NCBI GenBank assembly: GCA_934500835.1
Contig: CAKSTR010000003.1
Span: 124,001 to 188,000, forward strand
DNA: 64,000 nucleotides
Direction of reading: 5' to 3'
Source: an uncultured Paracoccaceae bacterium
GTDB taxonomy: Bacteria; Pseudomonadota; Alphaproteobacteria; Rhodobacterales; Rhodobacteraceae
Positions 26,360 through 35,513 of this stretch are shown here, one piece after another; the stretch's first letter is position 1, and every line of letters starts with the position of its first letter. A model generated the notes under the pieces. That model was not told the origin of the DNA and made no database searches. It saw nothing but the letters and a program-made list of their open reading frames with translations. The translations under genes and the position numbers were made by a program.

Positions 26360-27262
26360 TCACCGGACGAAAACCCGGTGGGGGTGCAGCTCACCGCCCA
26401 TGTAGCGGCCGACGGCGATGGCCTGGCCATCAAGGCTGGCCCAGGCCTCTTCGCCATAGGGCAGATGGCCCAGCACCTGGCCCGGGTTGCCGTTGCGCAG
26501 CCGGGCGGCACCTTCGGGCGTCAGGCGCAGCTCGGGCAGATCGGCGAGACCAAGCTCCAGCGGTTGCAGCAGATCGTCGATGGCTTCGGTCCGGGCCAAC
26601 GCGTTGATCTGGTCCAGCGTGCAGCCGGCCGCAGCCGTGAACGGCCCCGAGAATTCGCGCCGCAGCCATTCCACATGGCCAAGGCAGCCAAGCGCACGGC
26701 CAAGATCGCGCGCGATGGCACGCACATAGCCGCCCTTGCCGCAAACCATGTCGAACGCGGCATGGTCGGCGTCGGGCCGGGCCACCATCTCCAGCCGCTC
26801 GACAAACAGCGGGCGGGCGGCAAGAGTCATCTCCACCCCCTCGCGGGCAAGGTCATAGGCCCGCTCGCCCTCGACCTTCACGGCCGAGACTTGCGGCGGC
26901 ACTTGCAGGATGTCGCCCCGGAACGCCGACAGGGCGTCGCGGATCGCCTGATCCGTCGGGCGCAGGGCCGATGTCCGCAGAACTGCGCCTGCGACATCAT
27001 CCGTCGAGGTCTCGGCCCCGAAGGCCACGACGAAGCGATACCCCTTGCGGGCATCCATGATCAGCGGGACGGTCTTCGTCGCCTCCCCCAGCGCAATCGC
27101 CAGAACGCCGGTCGCATCGGGGTCCAGCGTGCCGGCATGGCCGGCCTTCTGCGCGTTGAAGGCCCAGCGGACCTTGCCCACCACATCGGTCGACCCGATG
27201 CCTGCGGGCTTGTCGACAATCACCCAGCCATGCACAGGGCGGCCTTTTTTAACCTTGGCCAT
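26360..27262 (-). CDS. truB: tRNA pseudouridine(55) synthase
   Basis: 300-residue enzyme converting U55 in the T-loop of tRNAs to pseudouridine. The catalytic Asp lies in the motif [24 protein letters not shown] near residues 40-60, preceded by [46 protein letters not shown] and [14 protein letters not shown] follow in the usual order. It is the third gene of a tight operon after rbfA and a phosphodiester glycosidase gene (3-bp gap). Confidence 0.96.
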   Translation of the reverse strand: MAKVKKGRPVHGWVIVDKPAGIGSTDVVGKVRWAFNAQKAGHAGTLDPDATGVLAIALGEATKTVPLIMDARKGYRFVVAFGAETSTDDVAGAVLRTSALRPTDQAIRDALSAFRGDILQVPPQVSAVKVEGERAYDLAREGVEMTLAARPLFVERLEMVARPDADHAAFDMVCGKGGYVRAIARDLGRALGCLGHVEWLRREFSGPFTAAAGCTLDQINALARTEAIDDLLQPLELGLADLPELRLTPEGAARLRNGNPGQVLGHLPYGEEAWASLDGQAIAVGRYMGGELHPHRVFVR

Positions 27263-27265
27263 CTT

Positions 27266-28000
27266 TCAGCCCCTCGGAACCACGGTGCCGACGATCGGCC
27301 CCATCGGGAAGCCGCCGTCATGCCGCCGCAGCGCGGGCGCGTAAAGTCGCGAGATGCTGCCGTCGAAGTAAAGCGCGTCCTTCAGCCCCAGATGGTCGCG
27401 GAAATAGCGGCCGAAAAGGTGGAAGTTCACCTCGTCATTCGAGACCACGAAAAAGGCGCGGCGGCCATCCGCGCTGACTCCGACACCATTGCGGATGTTC
27501 AGGCTGTCGCTGTCCTTCAGAAAGCGCGGATGCAGCTTGCCCTTGATCACCAGCATCGGACCGGACTGGGTGGCATAGCGGCAGGCCGGCGGTTTGGCGG
27601 CAAAGCTGCGGCTTTCGATCACCTTGAGCTTGTCGCCCGGCGCGCCCCAGCAGAAGACTCCGTTCGGCAACAGGCCGAAATTGCCCGGCCCGGCGCGGGT
27701 GACCAGCGGCGCCTGCTCGACCCCGTCACCGATGAATAGGCCCACCGGCGACAGGTCGCGGTGATACATGCCGGCATTCATTGCGAAATCCAGCTGCATG
27801 CCTTCGCTGGCCAATGCCTCGTCCACCGCGCGAAAGCTGCCGTAAGTGCCGTCGCTGCCTTGGCCGAACAGCCGCAGATCCTCATCGGCGCCGACTTCGC
27901 ACAGGGTAAAGGAGGTGCCCTCGAACATATCGTCGCGGCAGGCCGCAGCCCCTGCAACCTGCGGTATCAGCAGGATCAGAAGGGCCAGAACCGCGCGCAT
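27266..28000 (-). CDS. Phosphodiester glycosidase family (NAGPA/DUF2233) exported protein
   Basis: 244 residues with a signal peptide (MRAVLALLILLIPQVAGA), so periplasmic or exported. The mature protein matches the phosphodiester glycosidase domain: MNAGMYHRDLSPVGLFIGDG near residue 75, NGVFCWG, a TQSGPMLVIKGKLHPRF segment near residue 150, RNGVGVSADGRRAFFVVSNDEVNFHLF, and ALYFDGSISRLYAP. The eukaryotic relative removes GlcNAc from phosphodiester-linked lysosomal sugars; related bacterial enzymes act on sugar phosphodiesters of the envelope. It sits between rbfA and truB with 2- and 3-bp gaps, an odd place for an exported hydrolase. Confidence 0.87.
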   Translation of the reverse strand: MRAVLALLILLIPQVAGAAACRDDMFEGTSFTLCEVGADEDLRLFGQGSDGTYGSFRAVDEALASEGMQLDFAMNAGMYHRDLSPVGLFIGDGVEQAPLVTRAGPGNFGLLPNGVFCWGAPGDKLKVIESRSFAAKPPACRYATQSGPMLVIKGKLHPRFLKDSDSLNIRNGVGVSADGRRAFFVVSNDEVNFHLFGRYFRDHLGLKDALYFDGSISRLYAPALRRHDGGFPMGPIVGTVVPRG

Positions 28001-28002
28001 CG

Positions 28003-28419
28003 TCAGTCTTCTTCCTCGTCCCGCCGCGCAATGTCGTGCTGCACGGTGGGGTCCTGGAACAGGCGCCGCGTCTCGTCCAGCCGGTCATAGGTCTCATCGG
28101 CACGGAACCGCAGGTCGGGCGCATATTTCAGCGTCAGTTCAGCCCCGATGCGGTGGCGCAATTCACCCTTGTTGCGGGCCAGCGCCTTGATCGCCTCATC
28201 CACCGGGCCAGAGCCCATCAGCGGCATGACATAGACCGTGCAGACCTTGAGATCGGGCGAGCAGGAGACCTCGCCCACGGTGATCGGCATGGCGTTCAGC
28301 ACGGGGTCGTGGATCTCGGCCCGGTTCAGCACGTCCGAGAGCGTGCGGCGGATCAATTCGCCGACGCGCAGCTGACGCTGTGAGGGGCCTGCGGCCGAGG
28401 AAAAGCGCTTCTGGGACAT
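28003..28419 (-). CDS. rbfA: 30S ribosome-binding factor A
   Basis: 138 residues from ATG 28419. RbfA is a KH-fold factor for late 16S rRNA/30S maturation and cold adaptation. The N-terminus RQLRVGELIRRTLSDVLNRAEIHDP and the core ITVGEVSCSPDLKVCTVYVMPL are typical, as is LKYAPDLRFRADETYDRLDE near residue 105. An acidic tail (RRDEEED) is common in alphaproteobacteria. It leads the rbfA-glycosidase-truB operon and is divergent from dapB across 97 bp. Confidence 0.96.
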   Translation of the reverse strand: MSQKRFSSAAGPSQRQLRVGELIRRTLSDVLNRAEIHDPVLNAMPITVGEVSCSPDLKVCTVYVMPLMGSGPVDEAIKALARNKGELRHRIGAELTLKYAPDLRFRADETYDRLDETRRLFQDPTVQHDIARRDEEED

Positions 28420-28516
28420 GCGCCCCACATAGGACCTTTCGGCCCGTCCCGCAACGGCGGCTTGCGGCGGGCGGCATGGGGGCGCTAAAGCGGGGGCGCA
28501 GCTGAGGGGAAATGAC

Positions 28517-29326
28517 ATGAGCGACCTGCCGGGCATCGTCGTCACCGGGGCCTCGGGCCGGATGGGCCAGATGCTGGCGCGCAGCCTTGCGGCCAGCGAA
28601 CGGGCGCGGCTGGTGGGCTGTCTTGAGCGGCCGAGCCATCCCTGGCTGGGCCGCGACATCGGCGAATGCATGGGTGGGGCGGCCCTGGGGGTGACAGTGA
28701 CCGACGACGCGCTGGAGGCATTTGCCAAGGCGCAGGGCGTGGTCGATTTCACCGCACCGGCGGCAACGGTGGAATTCGCGGCGCTGGCGGCGCAGGCGCG
28801 GCTGGTCCATGTGATCGGCACGACCGGGCTGGAGCCCGAGCATCTGGCGAGGATCGAGGCGGCCTCGCGCCATGCGGTGATCGTGCGGGCGGGCAACATG
28901 TCGCTGGGCGTGAACCTTCTGGTGCGGATGACGCAGAAGATTGCCGCAGCACTTGACGAGGACTGGGATGTCGAAGTGGTCGAAGCGCATCACCGGATGA
29001 AGGTGGATGCGCCCTCGGGCACCGCGCTGATGCTGGGGCAGGCGGCGGCGGACGGGCGCGGCGTGTCGCTGGAGTCTGCCAAAGTCTCGGGCCGGGACGG
29101 CATCACCGGGGCGCGGCAGCGCGGCAGCATCGGCTTCAGCGCCATTCGCGGCGGCGATGTGGTGGGCGAGCATGACGTGATCTTCGCCGCCGACGGCGAA
29201 CGGGTCGTGCTGCGCCATCTGGCAACGGATCGCGGCATCTTCGCGCGCGGTGCGTTGCGGGCGGTGCTGTGGGGACAGGGCCAGAAGCCCGGCCACTATG
29301 ACATGATGGATGTGCTTGGCCTGTAG
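28517..29326 (+). CDS. dapB: 4-hydroxy-tetrahydrodipicolinate reductase
   Basis: 269 residues; the NAD(P)H-dependent step of the diaminopimelate route to lysine and murein. The N-terminal Rossmann motif [12 protein letters not shown] is near residue 10. [12 protein letters not shown], the substrate-binding [19 protein letters not shown] near residue 155, and the C-terminal [17 protein letters not shown] are all family landmarks. GAGGGGAA precedes ATG 28517. Three kilobases of same-sense and opposite genes follow; a palindromic element begins 6 bp after the stop. Confidence 0.96.
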   Translation: MSDLPGIVVTGASGRMGQMLARSLAASERARLVGCLERPSHPWLGRDIGECMGGAALGVTVTDDALEAFAKAQGVVDFTAPAATVEFAALAAQARLVHVIGTTGLEPEHLARIEAASRHAVIVRAGNMSLGVNLLVRMTQKIAAALDEDWDVEVVEAHHRMKVDAPSGTALMLGQAAADGRGVSLESAKVSGRDGITGARQRGSIGFSAIRGGDVVGEHDVIFAADGERVVLRHLATDRGIFARGALRAVLWGQGQKPGHYDMMDVLGL

Positions 29327-29332
29327 GGGGCA

Positions 29333-29353
29333 CGATTTTTCGACGAAAAATCG
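29333..29353. repeat. 21-bp palindromic intergenic element (copy 2)
   Basis: CGATTTTTCG, central A, CGAAAAATCG: a perfect palindrome beginning 6 bp after the dapB stop, preceded by GGCA as in copy 1. It differs from copies 1 and 3 by compensatory changes in both arms. Confidence 0.85.
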
Positions 29354-29376
29354 AATGCCTCTGGCCGGCGGCGGAC

Positions 29377-29559
29377 TCAGAAATCGACCGCCAGCCCCTT
29401 TTTCTCCCAGTCGCCGTAGCGCACGGCTTCAAGCCCCTGTTTGCGGCCCCCGAGTTCGGCGGGCAGGTCCAGCGGCTTTGCCGCGCGGCGGCGCTCTTCG
29501 GCCTCGGCCAGGGCGCGCTGTGCTGCGGGCGGCAGATCGGTCGGGGTGTCTTGCGGCAT
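29377..29559 (-). CDS. DUF1674 / SDHAF4-like small protein
   Basis: 60-residue protein ending LEAVRYGDWEKKGLAVDF, the hallmark RYGDWE-KG-xxDF of DUF1674. The eukaryotic member SDHAF4 binds flavinylated SdhA and aids assembly of succinate dehydrogenase. The N-terminal half is charged and Ala-rich (ALAEAEERRRAAKPLDLP). It is convergent with dapB and divergent from rsmB, with a good start at ATG 29559 preceded by GGAAGGAACC. Confidence 0.88.
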   Translation of the reverse strand: MPQDTPTDLPPAAQRALAEAEERRRAAKPLDLPAELGGRKQGLEAVRYGDWEKKGLAVDF

Positions 29560-29618
29560 CCATTGGTTCCTTCCGTCTTCGGGAATGATATAGGCGCGGG
29601 GAAGCGAAAGGGAAAGTG

Positions 29619-30842
29619 ATGGCCGAGGGTGTGAAGGCGCGGGCGGCGGCAGTGGCGATGCTGGATGCCGTTCTGGGCGAGGGCCGGATGCTGGACGAGG
29701 CCGCGGCCGAAGGTCTGGCGCCCGAGGATCGCGCCCGCGCCCTGCGTCTGGCGGGCGCCGTGCTGCGGCGGCTGGAGCCGGCGGACAAGGTGCTGTCGGC
29801 GCATCTGCGCAAGCGGCCGCCCTTGCGGGTGCTGAACATCCTGCGTCTGGCGGTGGTGGAGCGGTCGCTCGGCGCGCCGGGGCATGGCGTGGTCAATGCG
29901 GCGGTGGCGATTGCGCGCTCGGGCAAGAAGACCACGCATATGTCGGGGCTGGTCAATGCGGTGCTGCGGGCGGTGCCCGAAGGCCCCTTGCCGGGCGTGC
30001 AGATGCTGCCGCGCTGGCTGCGGCAGCCGCTGGTCCATGCCTTCGGGCGCGAGGCGGTGGCCGGCATCGAATCGGCCCATGCCGCCGAACCTCCGCTGGA
30101 CCTGACCCTGCGTCCGGGGGCCGAGGCGCCAACGGGCGAGGCCCTGCCGACCGGCAGCCTGCGGCTGATCGCGGGCGGGCAGGTGTCGGCCCTGCCTGGC
30201 TATGCGGCGGCGGGCTGGTGGGTGCAGGATGCCGCCGCCGCTTTGCCTGCGCGGCTTCTGGACGCCCGGCCGGGAGAGCGGGTGCTGGATCTTTGCGCCG
30301 CGCCGGGCGGCAAGACGCTGCAACTGGCAGCGGCCGGGGCGGACGTGACCGCGCTGGATCTGTCCGAGGCGCGGCTGACCCGCCTGCGCGAGAATCTGGC
30401 GCGGACCGGGCTGTCGGCGCAGGTTGTCGCGGCCGATGCGCTGGACTGGCAGCCGGAGGGCCTTTTCGACGCGATCTTGCTGGATGCGCCCTGTTCGGCC
30501 AGCGGAACCATCCGCCGCCACCCCGAACTGCCCTTCGTCAAGGACGGCTCGCAGCTTGCCGGGCTGGTGGCGCTGCAGGCCCGGCTGATCGACCGGGCGC
30601 TTGGCTGGCTGAAACCGGGCGGGCGGCTGGTCTTTGCCACCTGCTCGCTGCTGCCCGAGGAAGGCGAGGGGCAGCTTGCCGCCGCGCTGGCCCGGCATCC
30701 GGGGCTGGTGGCTGAAAGGGTCGCCCTGCCGGGGGTCGAGGACTGCTGGTGGACCGAAGCGGGCGGTTTGCGCACAAGACCCGACTTCTGGGCCGAGCGC
30801 GGCGGCATGGACGGGTTCTTCATGGCGCGGTTGCGCCGCTAA
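29619..30842 (+). CDS. rsmB: RsmB/NOP family class I SAM-dependent RNA methyltransferase
   Basis: 407 residues. It should methylate C5 of a cytosine in 16S rRNA (position 967 in E. coli numbering). An N-terminal NusB-like domain (residues ~5-130, AAVAMLDAVL and VLNILRLAVVE) precedes the methyltransferase domain. SAM motif VLDLCAAPGGKTLQLA is near residue 220, DAPCSASGTIRRHPE holds one catalytic Cys, and FATCSLLPEEGE holds the other. ATG 29619 is chosen over the overlapping GTG 29616. The stop overlaps that of the convergent HutD gene by two bases. Confidence 0.94.
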   Translation: MAEGVKARAAAVAMLDAVLGEGRMLDEAAAEGLAPEDRARALRLAGAVLRRLEPADKVLSAHLRKRPPLRVLNILRLAVVERSLGAPGHGVVNAAVAIARSGKKTTHMSGLVNAVLRAVPEGPLPGVQMLPRWLRQPLVHAFGREAVAGIESAHAAEPPLDLTLRPGAEAPTGEALPTGSLRLIAGGQVSALPGYAAAGWWVQDAAAALPARLLDARPGERVLDLCAAPGGKTLQLAAAGADVTALDLSEARLTRLRENLARTGLSAQVVAADALDWQPEGLFDAILLDAPCSASGTIRRHPELPFVKDGSQLAGLVALQARLIDRALGWLKPGGRLVFATCSLLPEEGEGQLAAALARHPGLVAERVALPGVEDCWWTEAGGLRTRPDFWAERGGMDGFFMARLRR

Positions 30843-31354
30843 CGGGGCAGCCGCACCACAAGAAGCCGGCCGGTCAGCTGTGCAGCACCTTCGGTCAGCA
30901 CCAGATCCCCGTCCGCCAGACGGCGGCCATTCACCGCCGCCGGGCCAAGCGCGTAAAGCGCCAGCGGCCCACCGGCGGGCAGGGTGGCGTCGGTCATGAC
31001 CGCCACCTTTGGCCGCGGCAGGGCGCGCGCGGTCATCACGTTGAAATCGTCCGACCTCTGGCCGCCTGTGCCGCTGGCCGTCACCGCCACATCGCCGGGA
31101 AAGGCCACCGGCACCAGGGGCGTGCAGGTCAGGTCAATCCCTTCGCCGGTCAGACGAAAGCCCGGACCGGTCAGCACCGTCAGATTGCGCTCCAGTCCCG
31201 GGAAGATCGAGAATGGACCATCCTCGACCACCGCGGCCCGCGACAGGCGCACCAGAAGGGTGCCGTCCCGCTCCAGCCGCCACAACTCGGTCGTGGTGCC
31301 CTTGCCGTTCTTCCAGGGCTGGACAGTGTAGTCGCTGGCGGTCAAATGCTGCAT
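30839..31354 (-). CDS. HutD/Ves family cupin-like protein
   Basis: 171 residues from ATG 31354. The conserved N-terminal motif is present as VQPWKNGKGTTTELWRL near residue 9, with FSIFPGLERNLTVLTGPGFRL and the C-terminal beta-sandwich characteristic of HutD (Pfam HutD; E. coli Ves). HutD is linked to histidine utilisation in pseudomonads, where it seems to limit pathway activity. No hut genes accompany it here; the N-formylglutamate amidohydrolase homologue is 17 kb away. It is convergent with rsmB. Confidence 0.85.
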   Translation of the reverse strand: MQHLTASDYTVQPWKNGKGTTTELWRLERDGTLLVRLSRAAVVEDGPFSIFPGLERNLTVLTGPGFRLTGEGIDLTCTPLVPVAFPGDVAVTASGTGGQRSDDFNVMTARALPRPKVAVMTDATLPAGGPLALYALGPAAVNGRRLADGDLVLTEGAAQLTGRLLVVRLPR

Positions 31355-31427
31355 GGCTGGCCCCTGTCTTGTCGGGGCCGCAATAGCACGGTCGGCGCAG
31401 GGCGCGCCATCCGGGGAAGGGATCGCG

Positions 31428-31988
31428 ATGAGGCTGGACGGGTTCGACCTGCCGCTGCTGACGGAACGGCTGCAGTTGCGGCGCTTTGCCGAAAGCGATT
31501 TCACCGCCTACGCCGACCGGCGCGGGCGGGCCGAAGTCTATCGCTATCTGCTGGAGCCGGTGCCCGGGCCCGAGGTGCTGCGCCAGAAGTTTCAGGCGGC
31601 CCTCTCCGGTCCCTTCATGGCCGATGGCGACGCGCTGCGGCTGAATGTTGTTCTGCGGGCCGATGGCTCGATCCTTGGCGATGTGATGCTGAAGATCGCC
31701 AGCCTGCAAAGCCGTCAGGCCGAGATCGGCTATGTCTTCCACCCCGATGCCGGCGGCAAGGGCTATGCGACCGAGGCGGTACGGGCGCTGATCGGCTTTG
31801 GCTTTGCCCAGGTCGGCGCCCATCGGATCTTTGCGCGGCTGGATGCCGCGAACAGGGGCTCGGTCGGGGTGATGGAACGGCTGGGGCTGCGGCGCGAGGC
31901 CCTGTTCGTGCAGAACGACTTCAGCAATGGCGAATGGAGCGACGAGGCCGTCTATGCCCTGCTGCGCCCCGAGTGGGAAGCGTCTTAG
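31428..31988 (+). CDS. GNAT family N-acetyltransferase (RimJ/RimL-like)
   Basis: 186 residues from ATG 31428, behind GGGGAAGGG. The order of elements is typical of RimJ/RimL acetyltransferases: LLTERLQLRRFAESDFTAYA near residue 10, GDVMLKIASLQSRQAEIGYVFHPDAGGKGYATEAV (acetyl-CoA loop GGKGYA) over residues ~84-118, and AHRIFARLDAANRGSVGVMERLGLRREA near residue 135. It may acetylate an N-terminus, an amino sugar or an antibiotic; the substrate is unknown. It is the last non-sugar gene before the surface-sugar island. Confidence 0.87.
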   Translation: MRLDGFDLPLLTERLQLRRFAESDFTAYADRRGRAEVYRYLLEPVPGPEVLRQKFQAALSGPFMADGDALRLNVVLRADGSILGDVMLKIASLQSRQAEIGYVFHPDAGGKGYATEAVRALIGFGFAQVGAHRIFARLDAANRGSVGVMERLGLRREALFVQNDFSNGEWSDEAVYALLRPEWEAS

Positions 31989-32144
31989 CAGTCAGGTTCC
32001 GGCCCGTCGGCCGAAGGGCGCGGCCCGCAGACCCGTGCGAGCCTCTGGTTTGTGGGGGGCGAGTGACCTAATAGGTGGGGAGATGTCTCAGAGCAGGGTG
32101 GGAATGCAGGGATTTGCAAGCCAGATGCAGCGGAGTGGTCCGGC

Positions 32145-33044
32145 GTGATCCAAAAGACTGATCGTGACCTGACGGTCGTCATTCCCACCAAGGACCGGCC
32201 ACAGCTTCTTGCGGCGGCGGTCGCATCCGCTCTGGCAACGATTCCCGAAGGCGCCGAGGTTCTGGTGGTGGATGACCGCAGCGGCACGCCTGTCACCGGC
32301 GCGCTGCTGTCGATCACGGACGCGCGGCTGCGGATCATCCCCAGTGAGGCCGCTCCGGGGGCGTCGGGCACGCGGAATTGGGGGGTTGCACAGGCGCGCG
32401 GGACGCGCATTCTTTTCCTTGATGACGACGATCTGTTGATCCCCGGCTATCCGGCCTGGCTGCTTGAACAGCGCCACGACTACGGATTTGCACCCATTCA
32501 GCGGTTTCAGGGCCTTGCGGCCACGGCTGCGGCTCCGTTTCCCGGAGGCACCGGCCAGGCCATCGCCGATGTGCGCCCGTTCCGGCGCCAGATCGCCGGG
32601 CTTGGCTGCGGCTTCTGGATCGACCGCGACGCCTTTCTGTCACTGGGGGGCCTGGCCGAAGACATCCGGGTGAACGAGGATACCGAGTTTTCCATCCGCC
32701 TGCTGCGCGCCGGTCTGCACGGGCTGCGGGCGCCGGCAGAGGCGGTCATGGTGCGCCAGCATGGCGACTGGGCCGAAGAGCGCGGCCATCTGACCGCCTC
32801 GGCCAAGGCGGGCGAGCGGGCCGCCTGTTTCGGGTTGATCCTGTCGCGCCACGAAGACTGGCTGCTGACCCGGCCGGATGCCGCGAAGCATCTGTTGCAG
32901 CGCCAGTTGAAACTGCTGGCGCAGGCCGGCGACAGGGCGGGGGCACGCGCTGTGCTGGCCTCACGGCTGGCCCGGCCGCACCGGCTGTCGCTTTGGCTCT
33001 ACCATCGCGGAGAGCAGCTGTCGGCCCGGCTCAGGGGGCGTTAG
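32145..33044 (+). CDS. Glycosyltransferase family 2 protein
   Basis: 299-residue GT-A enzyme. It has DLTVVIPTKDRPQLLAAAV at the N-terminus, VLVVDDRSG for nucleotide binding near residue 40, and the metal-binding DxD-type FLDDDDLLIPG near residue 92. An acceptor-side ED motif (VNEDTEFSIRLLRAG) is near residue 183. There are no membrane helices, so it acts at the cytoplasmic face. The start is GTG 32145. It opens the surface-sugar island and converges on the DegT aminotransferase gene, overlapping it by 14 bp. Confidence 0.88.
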   Translation: MIQKTDRDLTVVIPTKDRPQLLAAAVASALATIPEGAEVLVVDDRSGTPVTGALLSITDARLRIIPSEAAPGASGTRNWGVAQARGTRILFLDDDDLLIPGYPAWLLEQRHDYGFAPIQRFQGLAATAAAPFPGGTGQAIADVRPFRRQIAGLGCGFWIDRDAFLSLGGLAEDIRVNEDTEFSIRLLRAGLHGLRAPAEAVMVRQHGDWAEERGHLTASAKAGERAACFGLILSRHEDWLLTRPDAAKHLLQRQLKLLAQAGDRAGARAVLASRLARPHRLSLWLYHRGEQLSARLRGR

Positions 33045-34182
33045 CCAGCGCGTCGCGCAGGGCATTGCAGACCCGGTCCACGACCGTTTCGTCCAGGCCA
33101 TAGCCCGAAGGCAGATTGATGCCGCGCGTCGCCGCAGCGCCTCCGGCCGGGGCGGCAGGCAGGAAGCGGGCGCTGTCCTTGCGGCCTTCATAGGCCTTCA
33201 GCCCGCTCAGCCGCGAGAAGAACGGGCGACTGTCGATGCCACGGCTTCGCAACGCGGACTGCAGGCTGAATTTGTCATGTCCGAAATCCGCGTCCGGGAT
33301 CACCGTGACCATCCAGTAGGAATTGCGCACCTGCTGCGGCTCGGCGTTGATCTGCAGGCCGGGCACCATTGCAAGCCGGTCGCGGTACCAGCCGAAAAGC
33401 CGCCGTTTGTAGTCGATCAGATCGCCGATCCGCTCCATCTGCGCGATGCCGAGTGCGGCCTGAACCGCGCTCATCTTATATTTGAACGCGACCTCGTCGT
33501 TCAGGAAGAAGCGGTCTCCCGGCGGGCGGCCATGGTCGCGCAGCTTTTGCACACGGGCGTGCAGATGATCGTCGTTGGTGACCAGCATGCCGCCTTCGCC
33601 GGTGGTGATGGTCTTCGATCCGTGGAAAGAGAACACCGCCATGTCGCCAAGGCTGCCCGCCTGCTGCCCGGCATAGGTTGATCCCAGAGCTTCGGCCGAA
33701 TCCTCGATCAGCAACAGCCCGTGACGGGTGGCGATCTCGCGCAGGCGCGACCAGTCACACATCGAGCCGTAAAGATCGACGCCGATGATCGCCTTGGTCC
33801 TGGGGGTAATCGCGGCCTCGACCGCGGCCGGATCGATGCACCAGGTGTCGGCAAGGATGTCGACGAAGACGGGGGTCGCGCCGACATAGCTGACCGGCGC
33901 CATCGAGGCGATCCATGTCACATCCGGGCCGATCACTTCATCGCCGGGGCCGATCCCGGCGGCGGCCAGCGCCAGATGCAGGCCGGATGTGGCGTGCGGC
34001 AGGCTGACCGCATGGGCCACCCCGACATGATCGGCCATCATCCGTTCGAATCTTGCGTTGAAGCGGTAATGGTCCGGGCCCCAGGCGGTCATTGCCGCCT
34101 CGCGCGCCAGATCGCCCTCGCGCTCGGTGATGGAGGGGCCCGCGACGGGGATGAAGGGCAGATCATCGCCTTTGCCGTTCAT
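33031..34182 (-). CDS. DegT/DnrJ/EryC1 family sugar aminotransferase
   Basis: PLP enzyme of 383 residues that aminates a keto-sugar nucleotide at C3 or C4. The PLP lysine is in AVFSFHGSKTITTGEGGML near residue 187. Other markers are PHATSGLHLALAAAGIGPGDEVI near residue 62, LIEDSAEALGSTY near residue 158, and NYWMV-like NSYWMVTVIPD near residue 288. The pattern (GSKTITTGEGGM) is close to perosamine synthases. It is divergent from the CmcI-like gene. A 4-keto substrate could come from the RfbG-type dehydratase in the same island or from outside the window. Confidence 0.88.
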   Translation of the reverse strand: MNGKGDDLPFIPVAGPSITEREGDLAREAAMTAWGPDHYRFNARFERMMADHVGVAHAVSLPHATSGLHLALAAAGIGPGDEVIGPDVTWIASMAPVSYVGATPVFVDILADTWCIDPAAVEAAITPRTKAIIGVDLYGSMCDWSRLREIATRHGLLLIEDSAEALGSTYAGQQAGSLGDMAVFSFHGSKTITTGEGGMLVTNDDHLHARVQKLRDHGRPPGDRFFLNDEVAFKYKMSAVQAALGIAQMERIGDLIDYKRRLFGWYRDRLAMVPGLQINAEPQQVRNSYWMVTVIPDADFGHDKFSLQSALRSRGIDSRPFFSRLSGLKAYEGRKDSARFLPAAPAGGAAATRGINLPSGYGLDETVVDRVCNALRDALANAP

Positions 34183-34252
34183 TCCCGCTTTCCTCTTTTG
34201 CCGCTCTCACTTAAACACGAAACCCACACCAAACTGCAAGGGCGAGGGCAAA

Positions 34253-35005
34253 GTGACACACCCGGATGACCGCCAGGAGTTCGAGGCCGCCGGTCGCCGC
34301 CAGTCGGCTGCCCTCGGGCAGGACGCGGCGGTGTTTCGCCAGTCGCTTGATCTGGTGACCGCGCTTGACGCCTATGACTACTCCTACCTGTGGAGCTGGA
34401 TGGGCGTGCCGATCATCCAGATGCCGGCCGATGTGATGGCGACGCAAGAGGTGATCTGGGCGACGAAGCCCGACGTGATCATCGAGACCGGGGTGGCGCG
34501 TGGCGGCTCGGTCCTGTTCATGGCCTCGTTGCTTGAGATGATGGGCAACGGCAAGGTGATCGGGGTCGACATCGACATCCGCGCCCACAACCGCGACTCT
34601 GTCGAAAAGCATCCGATGTCGAAACGGGTCGTGATGATCGAGGGCGGTTCTGTCGATGAGGACACGCTGGCCAAGGTTCGGGCCGAAATTCCCGATGGGG
34701 CGAAAGTAATGGTCGTTCTGGACAGCGATCACAGCCGCAATCATGTGCTGGCCGAATGTCGCGCCTATGGGCCATTGGTGACGCCGGGCTGCTACATGGT
34801 CGTCGCCGATACGCTGGTGGGTCATGTGACCGAAGAGAATGCCCCGAAAAAGCGGTCGAAGCTGTGGTTCAAGGGCGATGAACCCCTGTCTGCGCTGAAT
34901 GACTACATGTCAGAGACCGATCGTTTCGAAGTGGATGAGGTTCTGAACGGCAAGCTGGTGCTGTCCTCCTCTCCCGGCGGCTATGTGCGCTGCAAAACCG
35001 CATAG
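34253..35005 (+). CDS. Cephalosporin hydroxylase (CmcI)-type SAM-dependent methyltransferase
   Basis: 250 residues from GTG 34253, with GAGGGCAAA upstream. The core matches the CmcI family: IIETGVARGGSVLFMASLLEMMG near residue 75, VIGVDIDIRAHNR, VMVVLDSDHSRNHVLAEC near residue 150 and GCYMVVADT. CmcI proteins have a class I methyltransferase fold with a metal site. Such genes are frequent in polysaccharide loci, where they probably methylate sugars. Despite the family name, hydroxylation is not expected. It overlaps the next gene by 23 nt, starting a coupled run of five plus-strand genes. Confidence 0.85.
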   Translation: MTHPDDRQEFEAAGRRQSAALGQDAAVFRQSLDLVTALDAYDYSYLWSWMGVPIIQMPADVMATQEVIWATKPDVIIETGVARGGSVLFMASLLEMMGNGKVIGVDIDIRAHNRDSVEKHPMSKRVVMIEGGSVDEDTLAKVRAEIPDGAKVMVVLDSDHSRNHVLAECRAYGPLVTPGCYMVVADTLVGHVTEENAPKKRSKLWFKGDEPLSALNDYMSETDRFEVDEVLNGKLVLSSSPGGYVRCKTA

Positions 35006-35513
35006 GCAGGTGTTGCGGCCGGCAAGAGCCGCCGATGCCGAAGCGCTGGCTGCGTTGCGGGCAGACAGGGCGTTGCAGCATCTCTTGATGGCCAATCCTG
35101 CAGACGCACCTGTCGATGCAGCGGCCGACGCCGCCGATTGGATCGCCCGGCGGCAGAAGGCCGGCTGGTTCCGGGTGATCGACAGCGGCCCGGGGGCATC
35201 GGGCTTCGTGCAAGTCACGGATGTTCATCACAAGAACCGCTTTGGATGGCTGGGTATCGCCCTATTACCCGAAGCGCGGGGGGGTGGGCTTGGTGCCGTT
35301 GCACTGGCCGAGGCTGAAGACGCGGCGGCAGGAGAGCTTGGGTTGCGTAAGCTTCTGCTGCAGGTCAGGGCCGACAATGCGGTGGCGTTGCGGCTTTATG
35401 ATCATGCCGGGTGGCGCCGCGCCGGGCATCTCATCGCGCAGTATGACGATGGTACGACGTTGCATGATGTGCTGATCCTTGAAAAGGCGTTGACGCCGGT
35501 GACTGCCGCATGA
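34983..35513 (+). CDS. GNAT family N-acetyltransferase in the sugar island
   Basis: 176 residues from ATG 34983, overlapping the CmcI-like gene by 23 nt. It has the acetyl-CoA loop in IALLPEARGGGLGAVALAEAE near residue 91, followed by LLLQVRADNAVALRLYDHAGWRRAG near residue 125, which is standard GNAT structure. The stop overlaps the WbqC gene start by the 4-nt ATGA. The context suggests N-acylation of an amino sugar made by the DegT aminotransferase 0.8 kb upstream; this is inferred, not shown. Confidence 0.83.
   Translation: MCAAKPHRQVLRPARAADAEALAALRADRALQHLLMANPADAPVDAAADAADWIARRQKAGWFRVIDSGPGASGFVQVTDVHHKNRFGWLGIALLPEARGGGLGAVALAEAEDAAAGELGLRKLLLQVRADNAVALRLYDHAGWRRAGHLIAQYDDGTTLHDVLILEKALTPVTAA

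Noticed and set aside
34253-35005. Cephalosporin biosynthesis function for the CmcI-like gene
   Set aside because: No other beta-lactam pathway genes are near, and this family in sugar loci behaves as methyltransferases.
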